Source: Paracoccus aestuariivivens
GTDB taxonomy: Bacteria; Pseudomonadota; Alphaproteobacteria; Rhodobacterales; Rhodobacteraceae
Direction: 5' to 3'
Assembly: GCF_009711225.1 (NCBI RefSeq)
Contig: NZ_WMIE01000008.1
Location: 1 to 64,000 of the forward strand
DNA length: 64,000 nucleotides
The position numbers were made by a program, and so were the translations under genes. Under the pieces are notes generated by a model. The model had not been told where the DNA came from and did no database searches. It worked only from the letters and a program-made list of their open reading frames with translations. Shown here one piece after another: positions 8,464 through 16,458 of the stretch. How positions within the stretch are numbered: the stretch's first letter is position 1; each line of letters starts with the position of its first letter.

Positions 8464-8485
8464 CGGGGCTGGGCAACCGGCCCCG
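8464..8485 (+). terminator. stable hairpin between capsid gene and next gene
   Basis: CGGGGCTGG and CCGGCCCCG form a 9-bp stem (one G-U pair) capped by a GCAA tetraloop. There is no T-run, so partial attenuation or mRNA stabilisation downstream of the heavily expressed capsid gene is more likely than full termination. Just before it, the octamer CTGATCCC is repeated in tandem across the capsid stop codon. Confidence 0.6.
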
Positions 8486-8504
8486 ACAGCATAGCGAGGA
8501 AGCA

Positions 8505-8768
8505 ATGTCGAAAACCTATAAGCTGAAACTGACCTCGGCTGTCGTTGTGAATGGCGCTCCAGCTCGTGCGGGCAGCGTGGTCGAGGTCGACGACCGTATG
8601 GCCCGCCGCCTGCTTGACGCTGGCAAGGCCGATCTGGCGACTATCGACGATGTCGAACTGGGCGACGAGGACGAAGCCGCAGCAGAGGCGGAAGCCGCGA
8701 AGGCTGAAGCTGAGGCCAAAGCCGCAGTAGAGGCGGCGAAAACGAAACCCAAGGAAGGTGGCAAATGA
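8505..8768 (+). CDS. small head-region phage protein with Ala/Glu-rich tail
   Basis: This is an 87-residue protein after GAGGAAG. Residues 1-50 look like a small beta domain (YKLKLTSAVVVNGAPARAGSVVEVDD, then ARRLLDAGKAD), and residues 55-87 are a low-complexity Ala/Glu/Lys helix (EAAKAEAEAKAAVEAAKTK). Similar short proteins follow capsid genes in many prophages, with no assigned function. Its ATGA overlap with the next gene shows co-translation. It may be an accessory head or connector protein. Confidence 0.7.
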   Translation: MSKTYKLKLTSAVVVNGAPARAGSVVEVDDRMARRLLDAGKADLATIDDVELGDEDEAAAEAEAAKAEAEAKAAVEAAKTKPKEGGK

Positions 8769-9124
8769 AAGCGTCGATCAAACAGCTTGCGGCACTTGCC
8801 GCGATCAGCGCGACCGCAGGTCTGACCGGCGTCTCGATGGCTGAGTTCCACGGCCGCGCCAAGGTGATCTTGATGCATGGCGCAAGCGGTGGGGCGGGCC
8901 AGACCGTGACCGCGAAACTGCAGCATCGCAATGGCACCGACGCGTGGGAGGATATCGACGGTGCCGCATTCGCTGCGATCACCAACGCCTCGGGTGGAAC
9001 CCAAGTGATTGAGGTGGACGCCGACGGCTTCAAGGATGACGTGCGCCTGCATTGCACTGTTTCCTCGGGCGCGACCGCCACGCTCGCAGCAGCCGTGATC
9101 GGTCAAAAGCAATACGGCATCTGA
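8765..9124 (+). CDS. probable head decoration or structural protein
   Basis: This 119-residue protein overlaps the previous gene by ATGA. After an alanine-rich hydrophobic start it becomes beta-rich with a repeated theme of charged strand and small-residue turn (VTAKLQHRNGTDAWEDIDG, GTQVIEVDADGFKDDVRL). The position, between capsid and head-tail joining protein, is where decoration or stabilising proteins are found. I do not recognise a specific family. The hydrophobic first 25 residues resemble a weak signal sequence, which would be odd for a virion protein. Confidence 0.6.
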   Translation: MKASIKQLAALAAISATAGLTGVSMAEFHGRAKVILMHGASGGAGQTVTAKLQHRNGTDAWEDIDGAAFAAITNASGGTQVIEVDADGFKDDVRLHCTVSSGATATLAAAVIGQKQYGI

Positions 9125-9135
9125 CGGAGGGCGAC

Positions 9136-9459
9136 ATGCCTTTCAAAGAGGACCTGAGTCAGTTCCTTCAGGTTGATGAATTTGCTCACGCCTGCGAGCT
9201 TCGGCTTGCAGGCGGCATTGTTCGTGAGGTGCGGGGCATTTTCGATGAACCCTTTCTCGATGCGGAACTAGGCGAGTATCGCTTTGAGACATCACAGCCC
9301 CGGCTACTAGGCAGAGCCGCAGATTTTGACGGGGTGATCAAGGGCAACCTGATCACCATCGACGGGCGCGAGTTCGACATCATGGGGTCACCACAGATCG
9401 ACGGCACTGGCATGGCGACATTGCGTTTGGCCCCGCGCCATAGACAGGCCGGCAGATGA
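9136..9459 (+). CDS. head-tail joining protein, lambda FII-like
   Basis: ATG 9136 follows a clear ACGGAGGGCGAC ribosome binding site; the longer frame upstream overlaps the preceding gene and is not needed. The 107-residue product is a small beta-barrel-type protein with FETSQPRLLGRAAD, GNLITIDGREFDIMGSPQIDGTGMATLRL, matching the head-tail joining/adaptor family that caps the connector before tail attachment. It overlaps the next gene by 4 bases. Confidence 0.7.
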   Translation: MPFKEDLSQFLQVDEFAHACELRLAGGIVREVRGIFDEPFLDAELGEYRFETSQPRLLGRAADFDGVIKGNLITIDGREFDIMGSPQIDGTGMATLRLAPRHRQAGR

Positions 9460-10058
9460 GCCGTCCCTGGAGCAGGCGTATTCGCGGCGCTGATGTGACA
9501 CTGGATCTGGAAGCAGATTTCGATCGCGTCATCAAAGAGCTGAAAGCCGACGAGGATGATGTGCGCAAGGCCATGTCCCGTGCCTTGCGCCGTACGGCCA
9601 CGACTTTGAGGGTGATGTCTTCGAAGCGCGTTGTGCCAGAGTTACAGTTGCGGAAGGCTGGTGATTTTCGGAAACGGCTCAAGCAAATGCGTACCCGGAT
9701 AAAGCGCAACCATGGTGAGGTCGGAATCTGGGTGGGCTTGAACGACATGGGCGTGTCGAAGTTCAAGGGCCGCGCTAGTGAATATGCTGGCGGAGCAAAA
9801 TTTCGGGATCATGAGTTCCCTGGTGCGTTCGTGGCAAAGAGCCAGGAAGGCCGCCGATCCATATTCCGTCGCAAACATGAATCTCGTTTCCCACTCGTCG
9901 AGCAGACGCTGCCGATCAAGGACCGCGCCGATGTGATCTTGGAGGACGAGGTGCTGCCTGACGCTGTCGATATCTTCATGAAGCACTTCGTCGCTGATCT
10001 TCGGGCCCGCACGCTCTATGGCGTCGGCAAAGAATGGAACGGCAGGAGAAATAGATGA
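9456..10058 (+). CDS. minor tail protein Z-like tail completion protein
   Basis: This 200-residue basic protein resembles lambda gpZ/prophage minor tail protein Z: an N-terminal helix with RVIKELKADEDDVRKAMSRALR, then ATTLRVMSSKRVVPELQLR, a central IWVGLNDM strand and FPGAFVAK near the middle. These proteins sit at the head-proximal tail end and help heads join tails. It is overlapped by 4 bases on each side by its neighbours. The head-side interface of this prophage is lambda-like even though the tail is P2-like. Confidence 0.75.
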   Translation: MSRPWSRRIRGADVTLDLEADFDRVIKELKADEDDVRKAMSRALRRTATTLRVMSSKRVVPELQLRKAGDFRKRLKQMRTRIKRNHGEVGIWVGLNDMGVSKFKGRASEYAGGAKFRDHEFPGAFVAKSQEGRRSIFRRKHESRFPLVEQTLPIKDRADVILEDEVLPDAVDIFMKHFVADLRARTLYGVGKEWNGRRNR

Positions 10059-10594
10059 CGCAACCGGACACCGCCATCGATCTCGCGACAATGATCTCCT
10101 CTATAACCGCCTCAATCTCTGCCGCGGTCCCGCGACTGCAGATGGTCGAAGCCTATCCGGAAATTCGGCTCAATCTTCCGACACCAGCTTGCCTGGTTGA
10201 GCTGATCGAGCTTGAGCCAGTGGACAATCCCGGTACCGAGCAATTGGCGGTGCTCGCGCGGTTCGAGGCATATATACTGGTCGCATTTCGGGAGCTTGAT
10301 GCAAAGGTTCAGGTGGCAAAGCTAGCTGCAGCCGTTGCCCACCACGTTCAAGGCGAGCGTTGGGGTTTGCCGGTCGAACCCGCGACGATTGCGGCCATTG
10401 CACCTAGCGACTTTGAACCGGAGCTTGACCAGTTCGAGATCTGGGCGGTCGAATGGCATCAAACAATCCATATCGGCGAAAGTGTGTGGCAAAGCGACGG
10501 TCCGGTTCCGCGACAGGTGCTGGCCAGTTGGTCGCCCGAAATCGGCGCAGACTATGAGAGCGATTACAGCGACATCGTCGGGGGCGCCCCGTGA
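10055..10594 (+). CDS. probable tail terminator/completion protein
   Basis: This 179-residue acidic protein has an alternating helix-strand layout: an N-terminal helix (IDLATMISSITASISAAVPRLQMVE), PTPACLVELIELEP, a strand ARFEAYILVAF, a helix and a late WAVEWHQTIHIGESVW strand ending in a WSP motif. This layout and its place just before baseplate gene V fit the gpU/Mu-gp37-like tail terminator group that caps the tail tube. Assignment rests on position and fold pattern, not on a diagnostic motif. Confidence 0.5.
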   Translation: MTQPDTAIDLATMISSITASISAAVPRLQMVEAYPEIRLNLPTPACLVELIELEPVDNPGTEQLAVLARFEAYILVAFRELDAKVQVAKLAAAVAHHVQGERWGLPVEPATIAAIAPSDFEPELDQFEIWAVEWHQTIHIGESVWQSDGPVPRQVLASWSPEIGADYESDYSDIVGGAP

Positions 10595-11073
10595 CGCAGG
10601 ATGGATGGACCATCGCCGAACTTGAGCGGCGGCTGGCGAATGTGGTGCGCTTTGCCACGATTACCGAGGTCGATCCCGGCAATGCGCGAGCAAGGGTGAC
10701 ATTCGGTCGCGAGACCGCCAGCGCCTGGTTGCATTTCAGCACTGCCCGCGCCGGCGGCGCACGAGTCTGGTCGCCGCCCGTAACCGGCGAGCAGGTGGTG
10801 GTGCTGAGTCCGATGGGTGATACCGGACAGGGCATCATCATGGGGAGTCTGCCGAGCAATGCATTCCCCGCCCCGTCCGGAGACGGTGGAACCTATCGCA
10901 TCGACATGCCCGGCGGGGTCTCGATCAGCGTGGCGGGCGGATCGATCAGCATCACTGCGCCCGGAAATGTCGTCGTTAATGGCGATGTGATTGCCGATGG
11001 CATCAGTCTGACGACACACGTGCATGGCGGCGTCCAGTCCGGCGGATCGAATACGAGCGAGCCGTCCGGCTGA
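10591..11073 (+). CDS. V: baseplate assembly protein V, membrane-piercing spike
   Basis: This 160-residue protein is P2 gpV-like. An OB-fold begins near residue 20 (VRFATITEVDPGNARARVTF), with WSPPVTGEQVVVLSPMGD typical of this family, followed by a beta-helical spike (GGTYRIDMPGGVSISVAGG...). The tip has HVHGGVQSGGSN, the HxH pair that binds the metal ion at the apex of such spikes. The trimer would puncture the outer membrane. The gene starts by ATGA-type overlap with the previous one and ends in the TGA that begins a repeat element copy. Confidence 0.9.
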   Translation: MTQDGWTIAELERRLANVVRFATITEVDPGNARARVTFGRETASAWLHFSTARAGGARVWSPPVTGEQVVVLSPMGDTGQGIIMGSLPSNAFPAPSGDGGTYRIDMPGGVSISVAGGSISITAPGNVVVNGDVIADGISLTTHVHGGVQSGGSNTSEPSG

Positions 11074-11123
11074 AATTACGCCAGAGGAACGAGGCGGCCT
11101 CTCTTTGCATCATGCCGTCATGA
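11070..11123 (+). promoter_or_regulatory. repeated leader element, copy 3 (before W)
   Basis: TGAAATTACGCCAGAGGAAC at 11071-11090 begins on the stop codon of V and is followed by the hairpin GAGG-CGG-CCTC. Read from CTG 11070 it gives a 17-codon frame ending in TGA 11121-11123, which overlaps the ATG of W. No Shine-Dalgarno sequence is visible directly before that ATG, so W may depend on this element. Confidence 0.6.
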
Positions 11124-11458
11124 TCGGGACCAATGCCAGCACCGGCGCGGCTCTGTCGGGGATCGACCATCTGCGGCAGAGCATTCGCGACATACTGACC
11201 ACGCGCGTCGGAACGCGGGTGATGCGGCGCGCCTATGGATCGCGGCTGCCCGATCTGGTCGACGCGCCGCTGAATGACGAGACGCTGGTCGATCTCTACG
11301 CCGAGACGGTCACCGCATTGGTCACATGGGAGCCACGCATTGACGTTGAACAGGTTACGGCATCGCTACCCGCCCCGGGCCGGGTGGAGCTGTCGCTGGT
11401 GGGGGTTTACACGCCGACGGGCGAGCCGGTGACGATTGACGGGATCGAGGTGACCTGA
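11120..11458 (+). CDS. W: baseplate wedge protein W, gp25-like
   Basis: This 112-residue protein of the gpW/T4 gp25 lysozyme-like family has LSGIDHLRQSIRDILTTRVGTRVMRRAYGS followed by LPDLVDAPLN, the diagnostic pattern with the conserved Arg-rich turn. It forms part of the baseplate wedge and connects to the sheath. I chose ATG 11120 because upstream codons in this frame run over the end of V and the repeat element. The stop overlaps the ATG of J by one base. Confidence 0.88.
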   Translation: MIGTNASTGAALSGIDHLRQSIRDILTTRVGTRVMRRAYGSRLPDLVDAPLNDETLVDLYAETVTALVTWEPRIDVEQVTASLPAPGRVELSLVGVYTPTGEPVTIDGIEVT

Positions 11459-12345
11459 TGGCCGGCACTTATACCGCAATCGACCTGTCGCAGGTTCCGG
11501 CGCCGTCCGTGGTCGAGACGATCGATTATGAAATCATACTGGCCCAGATGATCGAGGATTTGCGGCTGCGCATGCCCGCATTCACCGCGCTGGTCGAAAG
11601 CGATCCGGCCTACAAGATCCTTGAAGTGTGCGCCTATCGCGAGGTGATCCTGCGACAACGGGTGAACGAGGCCGCGAGGGCAGTCATGTTGTCCTATGCC
11701 ACCGGCACGGATCTTGAGAATCTGGCCGCGCTGTTCGGGGTGACCCGACTGGTGATCGATCCCGGCGATCCTGACGCGCTGCCGCCAGTACCCGCCACAT
11801 ATGAGACCGATACGGACCTGCGCCGGCGCACACAGCTTTCGCTGGAAGGCTTCAGCACTGCGGGACCGTCGGGGGCTTATATTTATCACGCCCTGTCGGC
11901 GCATGGCGACGTGCTTGATGTCAGCGCCACCAGCCCCACGCCGGGCGATGTGCTGATCAGCATTCTGTCCCGCAGCGGTAGCGGCGTGCCCGGAACAGAC
12001 GTCCTGAACGTCGTCGAGGCCGCGCTGAATGACGAATCCGTGCGTCCGCTTTGCGACACCGTGACCGTGCAGGCGGCCGGGATCGTGAGCTATGCTATCT
12101 CCGCCACGCTGCAGATGCTGCCGGGGCCGGATCCCAGCGTCGTACTGGCTGAGGCTCAGGTGGCAGTTGCTACCTATGCCGCTGCACAGCACCGGATGGG
12201 GCTGGATATTGCGATCTCGGGCATTCACGCCGCGCTGCACCGTCCGGGCGTCGCACAAGTGAACCTGACCAGCCCGACCGCGAACATAACCATCAGTGAG
12301 ACTCAGGCGAGCTGGTGCACCGCCATCAGCGTCACGATGGCCTGA
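11458..12345 (+). CDS. J: baseplate assembly protein J
   Basis: This 295-residue protein is P2 gpJ/Mu gp47-like: SVVETIDYEIILAQMIEDL near the start, the segment DPAYKILEVCAYREVILRQRVNEAARAVMLSYATG (cited in parts: YKILEVCAYRE, RVNEAA) and RRRTQLSLEGFSTAGPSGAYIYHAL are hallmarks of the family. It is the main wedge scaffold protein. It starts on the last base of W and ends 2 bases before gene I. Confidence 0.92.
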   Translation: MAGTYTAIDLSQVPAPSVVETIDYEIILAQMIEDLRLRMPAFTALVESDPAYKILEVCAYREVILRQRVNEAARAVMLSYATGTDLENLAALFGVTRLVIDPGDPDALPPVPATYETDTDLRRRTQLSLEGFSTAGPSGAYIYHALSAHGDVLDVSATSPTPGDVLISILSRSGSGVPGTDVLNVVEAALNDESVRPLCDTVTVQAAGIVSYAISATLQMLPGPDPSVVLAEAQVAVATYAAAQHRMGLDIAISGIHAALHRPGVAQVNLTSPTANITISETQASWCTAISVTMA

Positions 12346-12347
12346 CC

Positions 12348-12911
12348 ATGACGGAGACGCTGCTTCCCTCAAACGCAACGGCCGCAGAGATCGCGTTGGA
12401 CCTGACGACCGCGCGGATCGTCGAGCATGGTGCGCCGCTGCGGTCGATCTGGAATCCGGACAGCTGCCCGGTCGAGATGCTGCCATGGCTGGCCTGGGCG
12501 CTGGGCGTCGACGAGTGGGATGCTGAATGGTCGGAGGAGGCGAAGCGCGACACGATCCGCGAAAGCGTCAGCGTCCATCGCCGCAAGGGCACGGTCGGCG
12601 CGATCCGCCGCGTCCTGATCAATGCCGGCTATGGCGATGCTGAGATCATAGAGCGGTGGGCCGAGCGGACTTATGACGGCTCGTTGTTGCATGATGGGTC
12701 CGAGACCTATGCCTCGGCCGATCACTGGGCCGAATACCGGGTAAAAATGGCCCGCCCGATCACTCTCTCACAGGCCCAGAAAGTGCGCGCCATACTTGAT
12801 GCCATCGCGCCGCTGCGCTGCCACCTGAAGCAGCTGGACTTCCAGCAGGTCACCTATCTTTACGACGCGACGCTGCGCTATGACGGCGCCGCCAGCCATG
12901 GAGCCGCATGA
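12348..12911 (+). CDS. I: tail protein I, baseplate wedge
   Basis: This 187-residue P2 gpI-family protein has the diagnostic IWNPDSCPVEMLPWLAWALG and EEAKRDTIRESVSVHRRKGT, then AIRRVLINAGYG. I chose ATG 12348, 2 bases after J; a start at 12315 would overlap J by 30 bases without a ribosome site. gpI bridges the wedge and the fibre. Its TGA lies inside the ATGATG of the next gene. Confidence 0.9.
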   Translation: MTETLLPSNATAAEIALDLTTARIVEHGAPLRSIWNPDSCPVEMLPWLAWALGVDEWDAEWSEEAKRDTIRESVSVHRRKGTVGAIRRVLINAGYGDAEIIERWAERTYDGSLLHDGSETYASADHWAEYRVKMARPITLSQAQKVRAILDAIAPLRCHLKQLDFQQVTYLYDATLRYDGAASHGAA

Positions 12912-13963
12912 TGGCAGATCTACCTGAACTCGCTGAATGGATCGCCGGGATTTACCAGATCGAGCAGACCGACCCGGTGCTGGGCGGCGCGCCCAACGAA
13001 ACGACCGGTGCCGGCCTGACGAATATTCCGGCGTTGCAGCTCGCAAAGCGAACGCTGTGGCTCAAGCAGCTTGTCGAGAATGCCGGCATCGGTGTCCAGA
13101 CGCTGGTGTCGGTCACGAGCTTCGACGCGATCACGGCAGGTGGCCTTTATGTTGGCGCTGGGACCGCTGCCGGATCGCCCGACAGTGCGGCAAACGCCGT
13201 GGTGCTGCATATCCCATCGAATAATGCCAATGCCGCGTTCCAGATCGCCGGCCGGATCGGCACCATTAACCGCCTGTGGATGCGGCGCAAACAGGCTGGC
13301 GCGTGGGCCGCTTGGGTGGAGGTCATGACCGGATCTAATGTGCAGACCTCCGCTACTGACGCCACCGCGGGGCGGCTGCTGAGTGTCGGCGCGTTCGGAG
13401 TTGGCGCGACAGTTTCGCCGGTGATCAGCAACATCAACGACAGTTCCCTCGTCAGCGGAATGTATCGCACCACACTTGCGGATACCGTTTCAGGGGCCTT
13501 TCCGAGCGGGGTGACCGGAGACGGACGGACCGGCGTTCTACAAGTGCACAGGCTGGATGGTGGCAGCCTGTTGCAATCATGGCGACAGATTTTCAGCGAC
13601 GCCGTTTGGGAGCGTAGGTTTACCACAGCAGCTTGGACGCCGTGGCGGCGAGTATGGGACGGTGTTTCCGCAGATTACTCCGCCACCACGAATGGCTATC
13701 AAAGACTGCCCTCGGGATTAATTCTTCAGTGGGGAGGCGGCGCAACCGAAAGCGGCGGCTCGACTGCCGTCGTTTTCCCGATTGCCTTCCCGACCGCTGT
13801 TCACACCGTCGTCGTCAGCGACGTTGCTGTAGCACTCACAGCTGGCAACGCGCACATCATCTCGACGCATGGAGAGACGCGGACGGGGTTCACCGCTTTG
13901 GGAACCACATTTGACGGTTCGATCGGACCAACCCAATTCAAATACTTTGCCGTGGGGTCGTGA
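12908..13963 (+). CDS. tail fibre protein (H position) with gp53-like C-terminal domain
   Basis: This is a 351-residue protein. The N-terminal 60 residues (WIAGIYQIEQTDPVLGG, LANIPALQLAKRTLWLK-like) form the attachment region common in P2-group short fibres. The middle carries shaft repeats with WMRRKQAGAWAAWVEV and RQIFSDAVWERRFTTAAWTPWRRV, a pyocin-knob-like pattern. The C-terminus, from YQRLPSGLILQWGGG through VVFPIAFPTAVHTV, matches the gp53-like fibre tip domain. It probably binds the host receptor. It is much shorter than P2 H (669 residues). Confidence 0.85.
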   Translation: MMADLPELAEWIAGIYQIEQTDPVLGGAPNETTGAGLTNIPALQLAKRTLWLKQLVENAGIGVQTLVSVTSFDAITAGGLYVGAGTAAGSPDSAANAVVLHIPSNNANAAFQIAGRIGTINRLWMRRKQAGAWAAWVEVMTGSNVQTSATDATAGRLLSVGAFGVGATVSPVISNINDSSLVSGMYRTTLADTVSGAFPSGVTGDGRTGVLQVHRLDGGSLLQSWRQIFSDAVWERRFTTAAWTPWRRVWDGVSADYSATTNGYQRLPSGLILQWGGGATESGGSTAVVFPIAFPTAVHTVVVSDVAVALTAGNAHIISTHGETRTGFTALGTTFDGSIGPTQFKYFAVGS

Positions 13964-14412
13964 TGCCGCTGTTCTTCTCTGGCGAAATACTTTCGTTCTT
14001 CGATAGCGATATCCATGAAGTGATACCTGACGATGCTCAGGAAATTTCGGCTGAACGCCATGCCGAACTTCTTCTTGGCCAGTCCGACGGAATGCAGATT
14101 GTAGTCAGCTCCGATGGGTTGCCGATGTTGCGCGAAAAGGATCCTCTGACAGCCGAACAACTGCTGACTGCCGAGCGTGCGCGGATGGTGTGTAGCCGGT
14201 TTCAGGCGCGGGCATCGCTTCTTCAGGCCGGCCTTCTGCAGGCGGCCGAGGTGGCGGTTGCAGAAGCAGACGCCTTGGTGCAGCTGGCTTGGGCCGACGC
14301 GGGCGAATTCCGGCGTCACAGCCCGACCATTGCTGCGCTGGGCGCGCGCCTTGGCCTGTCCGACGAGCAAATTGACGACCTCTTCCGTAGCGCCATGCAA
14401 ATCACCGCGTAG
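13963..14412 (+). CDS. tail fibre assembly protein (G position)
   Basis: This 149-residue protein directly follows the fibre gene, its ATG overlapping the fibre's TGA (TGATG); a GTG one codon earlier is also possible. It has a beta-rich N-terminus (FFSGEILSFFDSDIHEVIPDDA), a linker with QIVVSSDGLPMLRE, and a long helical C-terminus (EQLLTAERARMVCSRFQARASL and after), the layout of tail fibre assembly chaperones. It would help fold or trimerise the fibre and is absent from the virion. Confidence 0.75.
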   Translation: MPLFFSGEILSFFDSDIHEVIPDDAQEISAERHAELLLGQSDGMQIVVSSDGLPMLREKDPLTAEQLLTAERARMVCSRFQARASLLQAGLLQAAEVAVAEADALVQLAWADAGEFRRHSPTIAALGARLGLSDEQIDDLFRSAMQITA

Positions 14413-14419
14413 CGCGCGG

Positions 14420-14491
14420 ATGAAATTGCGCCAGAGGAAACGAGGGCGCGGCGACGCCATCCTGCGGGAAGAAATTCAAACCCGCATGTGA
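14420..14491 (+). promoter_or_regulatory. repeated leader element, copy 4 (before sheath gene)
   Basis: TGAAATTGCGCCAGAGGAAA at 14421-14440 is followed by a GGCG-CGGCGA-CGCC hairpin. ATG 14420 opens a 23-residue frame beginning MKLRQRKRG and ending in TGA 14489-14491, six bases before the sheath ATG. A GTGAGG sequence at the end of this frame can serve as the sheath's ribosome binding site. Confidence 0.6.
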
Positions 14492-14497
14492 GGCACC

Positions 14498-15931
14498 ATG
14501 GCCGAGATTTTCCTCCACGGCGTCGAGGTGATCGAGATCGACACCGGCCCGCGCCCGATCCGCACGGTGCGCTCGTCCGTGATCGGCATCGTCGGCACGG
14601 CTCCCGAGGCTGACCCTACCGCGTTTCCGCTGAACACCCCGGTCTTGATCGCTGGCAGCCGCGCCGAAGCAGCAAAGCTGGACATGTCCGAAGCACAGAC
14701 CGGCGAAGGTACGCTGCCCGCCGCGCTGGATGGCATTCTAGACCAGATTGGGGCCGTCGTCGTGGTAGTCCGCGTCGAAGAGGGTGCGACCGAGGCCGAG
14801 ACGCTGGCAAATATACTGGGGGGCGTGAACGCGCTGGATGGTCAATATGAGGGCGTCCACGCGCTGCTCGCTGCAGAAAGCGTTGTGGGATATTCACCCC
14901 GCGTGCTGTGCGCCCCCGGCTTTACGCATCAGCGGGCCCAGAACGGTATCGTCAATGTAACGCGCACTGCAGGCGGGTCCGGCTATACCAACGGCGTGCA
15001 CCGGCTGACCGTCACAGGCGGCACTGGCACCGGCGCGCAGATCGATGCGACCGTCGTAGGGGGAGTGGTTACTACCGTTACCATCGTCAATCCCGGCTCC
15101 GGCTATACGACCGATCCGACCATTGCCATGCCTGGCAGCGCTGGTGCGGGGACCGGTGCGACTTTCACTGTCACGCGAGGGACCGTTGGCAATGCCGTCG
15201 TCGCTGAGTTGGTCGGGATCGCCGAGCGGCTGCGCGCCGTCATCATTTCCGATGGGCCCAATACGACGGATGCTGCGGTCATCGCCTATGCTGGCGATTT
15301 CGGATCGCCCCGGGTCTATGTGGTTGATCCTTGGGTGCTGGTCGCAAATAGCGCCGGCGCACTGGTGGCAGAGCCCGCCTCGGCCCGTGTCGCGGGCCTG
15401 ATCGCTAAGATCGACAATGACCGCGGCTTCTGGTGGTCGCCGTCGAACCAGACGATCAACGGCATTGTAGGTACGGCCCGCGCCGTCGATTTCAAGATGG
15501 GCGATGCCAACAGCCGAGCGAACCTGCTGAATGAGCAGGACGTCGCGACGATCATCCGGCAGGACGGCTATCGTCTTTGGGGCAACCGCACCCTGTCCTC
15601 CGATCCGAAATGGGCCTTCCTTTCGGTGCGCCGCACCGCTGACATGCTGAACGACAGCCTGCAGCGCGCGCATCTTTGGGCCGTGGATCGCAATATCACC
15701 AAGACCTATCTGCGCGATGTCGAGGAAGGCGTGAACGCCTACATCCGCTCGCTGGTCGCGCAAGGTGCGCTGATCGGTGGCCGCTGCTGGGCCGATCCGG
15801 ATCTGAACAGCGCAGCGAACATTGCCGACGGCAAGGTGTTCTTCAACTTCGACTTCTCCGCGCCCTATCCGGCCGAACACATCACCTTCCGGTCGATCCT
15901 GACGCTGGACTATCTTGAGGAGCTGATCTGA
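14498..15931 (+). CDS. FI: contractile tail sheath protein FI with inserted glycine-rich domain
   Basis: This 477-residue P2 FI-like sheath has a typical N-terminus (FLHGVEVIEIDTGPRPIRTVRSSVIGIVGTAP), a middle with GFWWSPSNQTINGIVG, and a C-terminus with YRLWGNRTLSSDP, WAFLSVRRTADM and EEGVNAYIRSLVAQGALIGG. It is about 80 residues longer than P2 FI. The excess maps to about 153-235, a Gly/Thr-rich beta segment with two copies of a GSGYT motif (GGSGYTNGVH and PGSGYTTDPT), probably a surface-exposed decoration domain. It starts the FI-to-D transcription block. Confidence 0.93.
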   Translation: MAEIFLHGVEVIEIDTGPRPIRTVRSSVIGIVGTAPEADPTAFPLNTPVLIAGSRAEAAKLDMSEAQTGEGTLPAALDGILDQIGAVVVVVRVEEGATEAETLANILGGVNALDGQYEGVHALLAAESVVGYSPRVLCAPGFTHQRAQNGIVNVTRTAGGSGYTNGVHRLTVTGGTGTGAQIDATVVGGVVTTVTIVNPGSGYTTDPTIAMPGSAGAGTGATFTVTRGTVGNAVVAELVGIAERLRAVIISDGPNTTDAAVIAYAGDFGSPRVYVVDPWVLVANSAGALVAEPASARVAGLIAKIDNDRGFWWSPSNQTINGIVGTARAVDFKMGDANSRANLLNEQDVATIIRQDGYRLWGNRTLSSDPKWAFLSVRRTADMLNDSLQRAHLWAVDRNITKTYLRDVEEGVNAYIRSLVAQGALIGGRCWADPDLNSAANIADGKVFFNFDFSAPYPAEHITFRSILTLDYLEELI

Positions 15932-16437
15932 TGGCTGCCCGTGACGTTGTCAAAAACCTCAATCTGTTCGTTGATGGCCGCGGCTATGCCGGTCAGATTG
16001 ACGAATACAATCCCCCGGACCTGACGATCCAGACGGAGGATTACCGTGGGGGCGGCATGGATGCTCCGGTGGCACTGGATATGGGCCAAGAGGCGCTGGA
16101 AACCAGCTTCGCGCTGATTTCCTATGACGCGGACGTGCTCGCTTTGTGGGGGGTGGCTGAAGGTCAAACGGTGGCGTTTACCGCCCGCGCTGCGTTGGAA
16201 AGCTATGACGGCACCGTTAAGCCGCTCGAGCATTCGATGCGGGGCCGCATCACGACCATTGCCCGCGGGACGTGGACCCCCGGACAAAAGCCGACCCTGA
16301 CCATCACCATGAGGCTCGACTATTACAAAGAGACGCATAACAGCGTCGTGACCCATGAGATCGACGTGGTGAACATGATCCGCATTGTGGGTGGTGTCGA
16401 CCGTCTGGCCCAGCAGCGCGCGGCGCTGGGCATTTGA
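15931..16437 (+). CDS. FII: tail tube protein FII
   Basis: This 168-residue P2 FII-like tube protein starts on the last base of the sheath gene. It begins RDVVKNLNLFVDGRGYAGQIDEYNPPDL, which is close to the family N-terminus, and has MRGRITTIARGTWTPGQKPTLTITM and YYKETHN in the C-terminal half. Hexameric rings stack to form the inner tube through which DNA passes. Confidence 0.93.
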   Translation: MAARDVVKNLNLFVDGRGYAGQIDEYNPPDLTIQTEDYRGGGMDAPVALDMGQEALETSFALISYDADVLALWGVAEGQTVAFTARAALESYDGTVKPLEHSMRGRITTIARGTWTPGQKPTLTITMRLDYYKETHNSVVTHEIDVVNMIRIVGGVDRLAQQRAALGI

Positions 16438-16458
16438 TCACTATATTAGGTAGATAAG

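Noticed and set aside
6394..14440. The repeats as a CRISPR array
   Set aside because: Four copies spread over 8 kb with coding genes between them do not form an array, and there are no cas genes.
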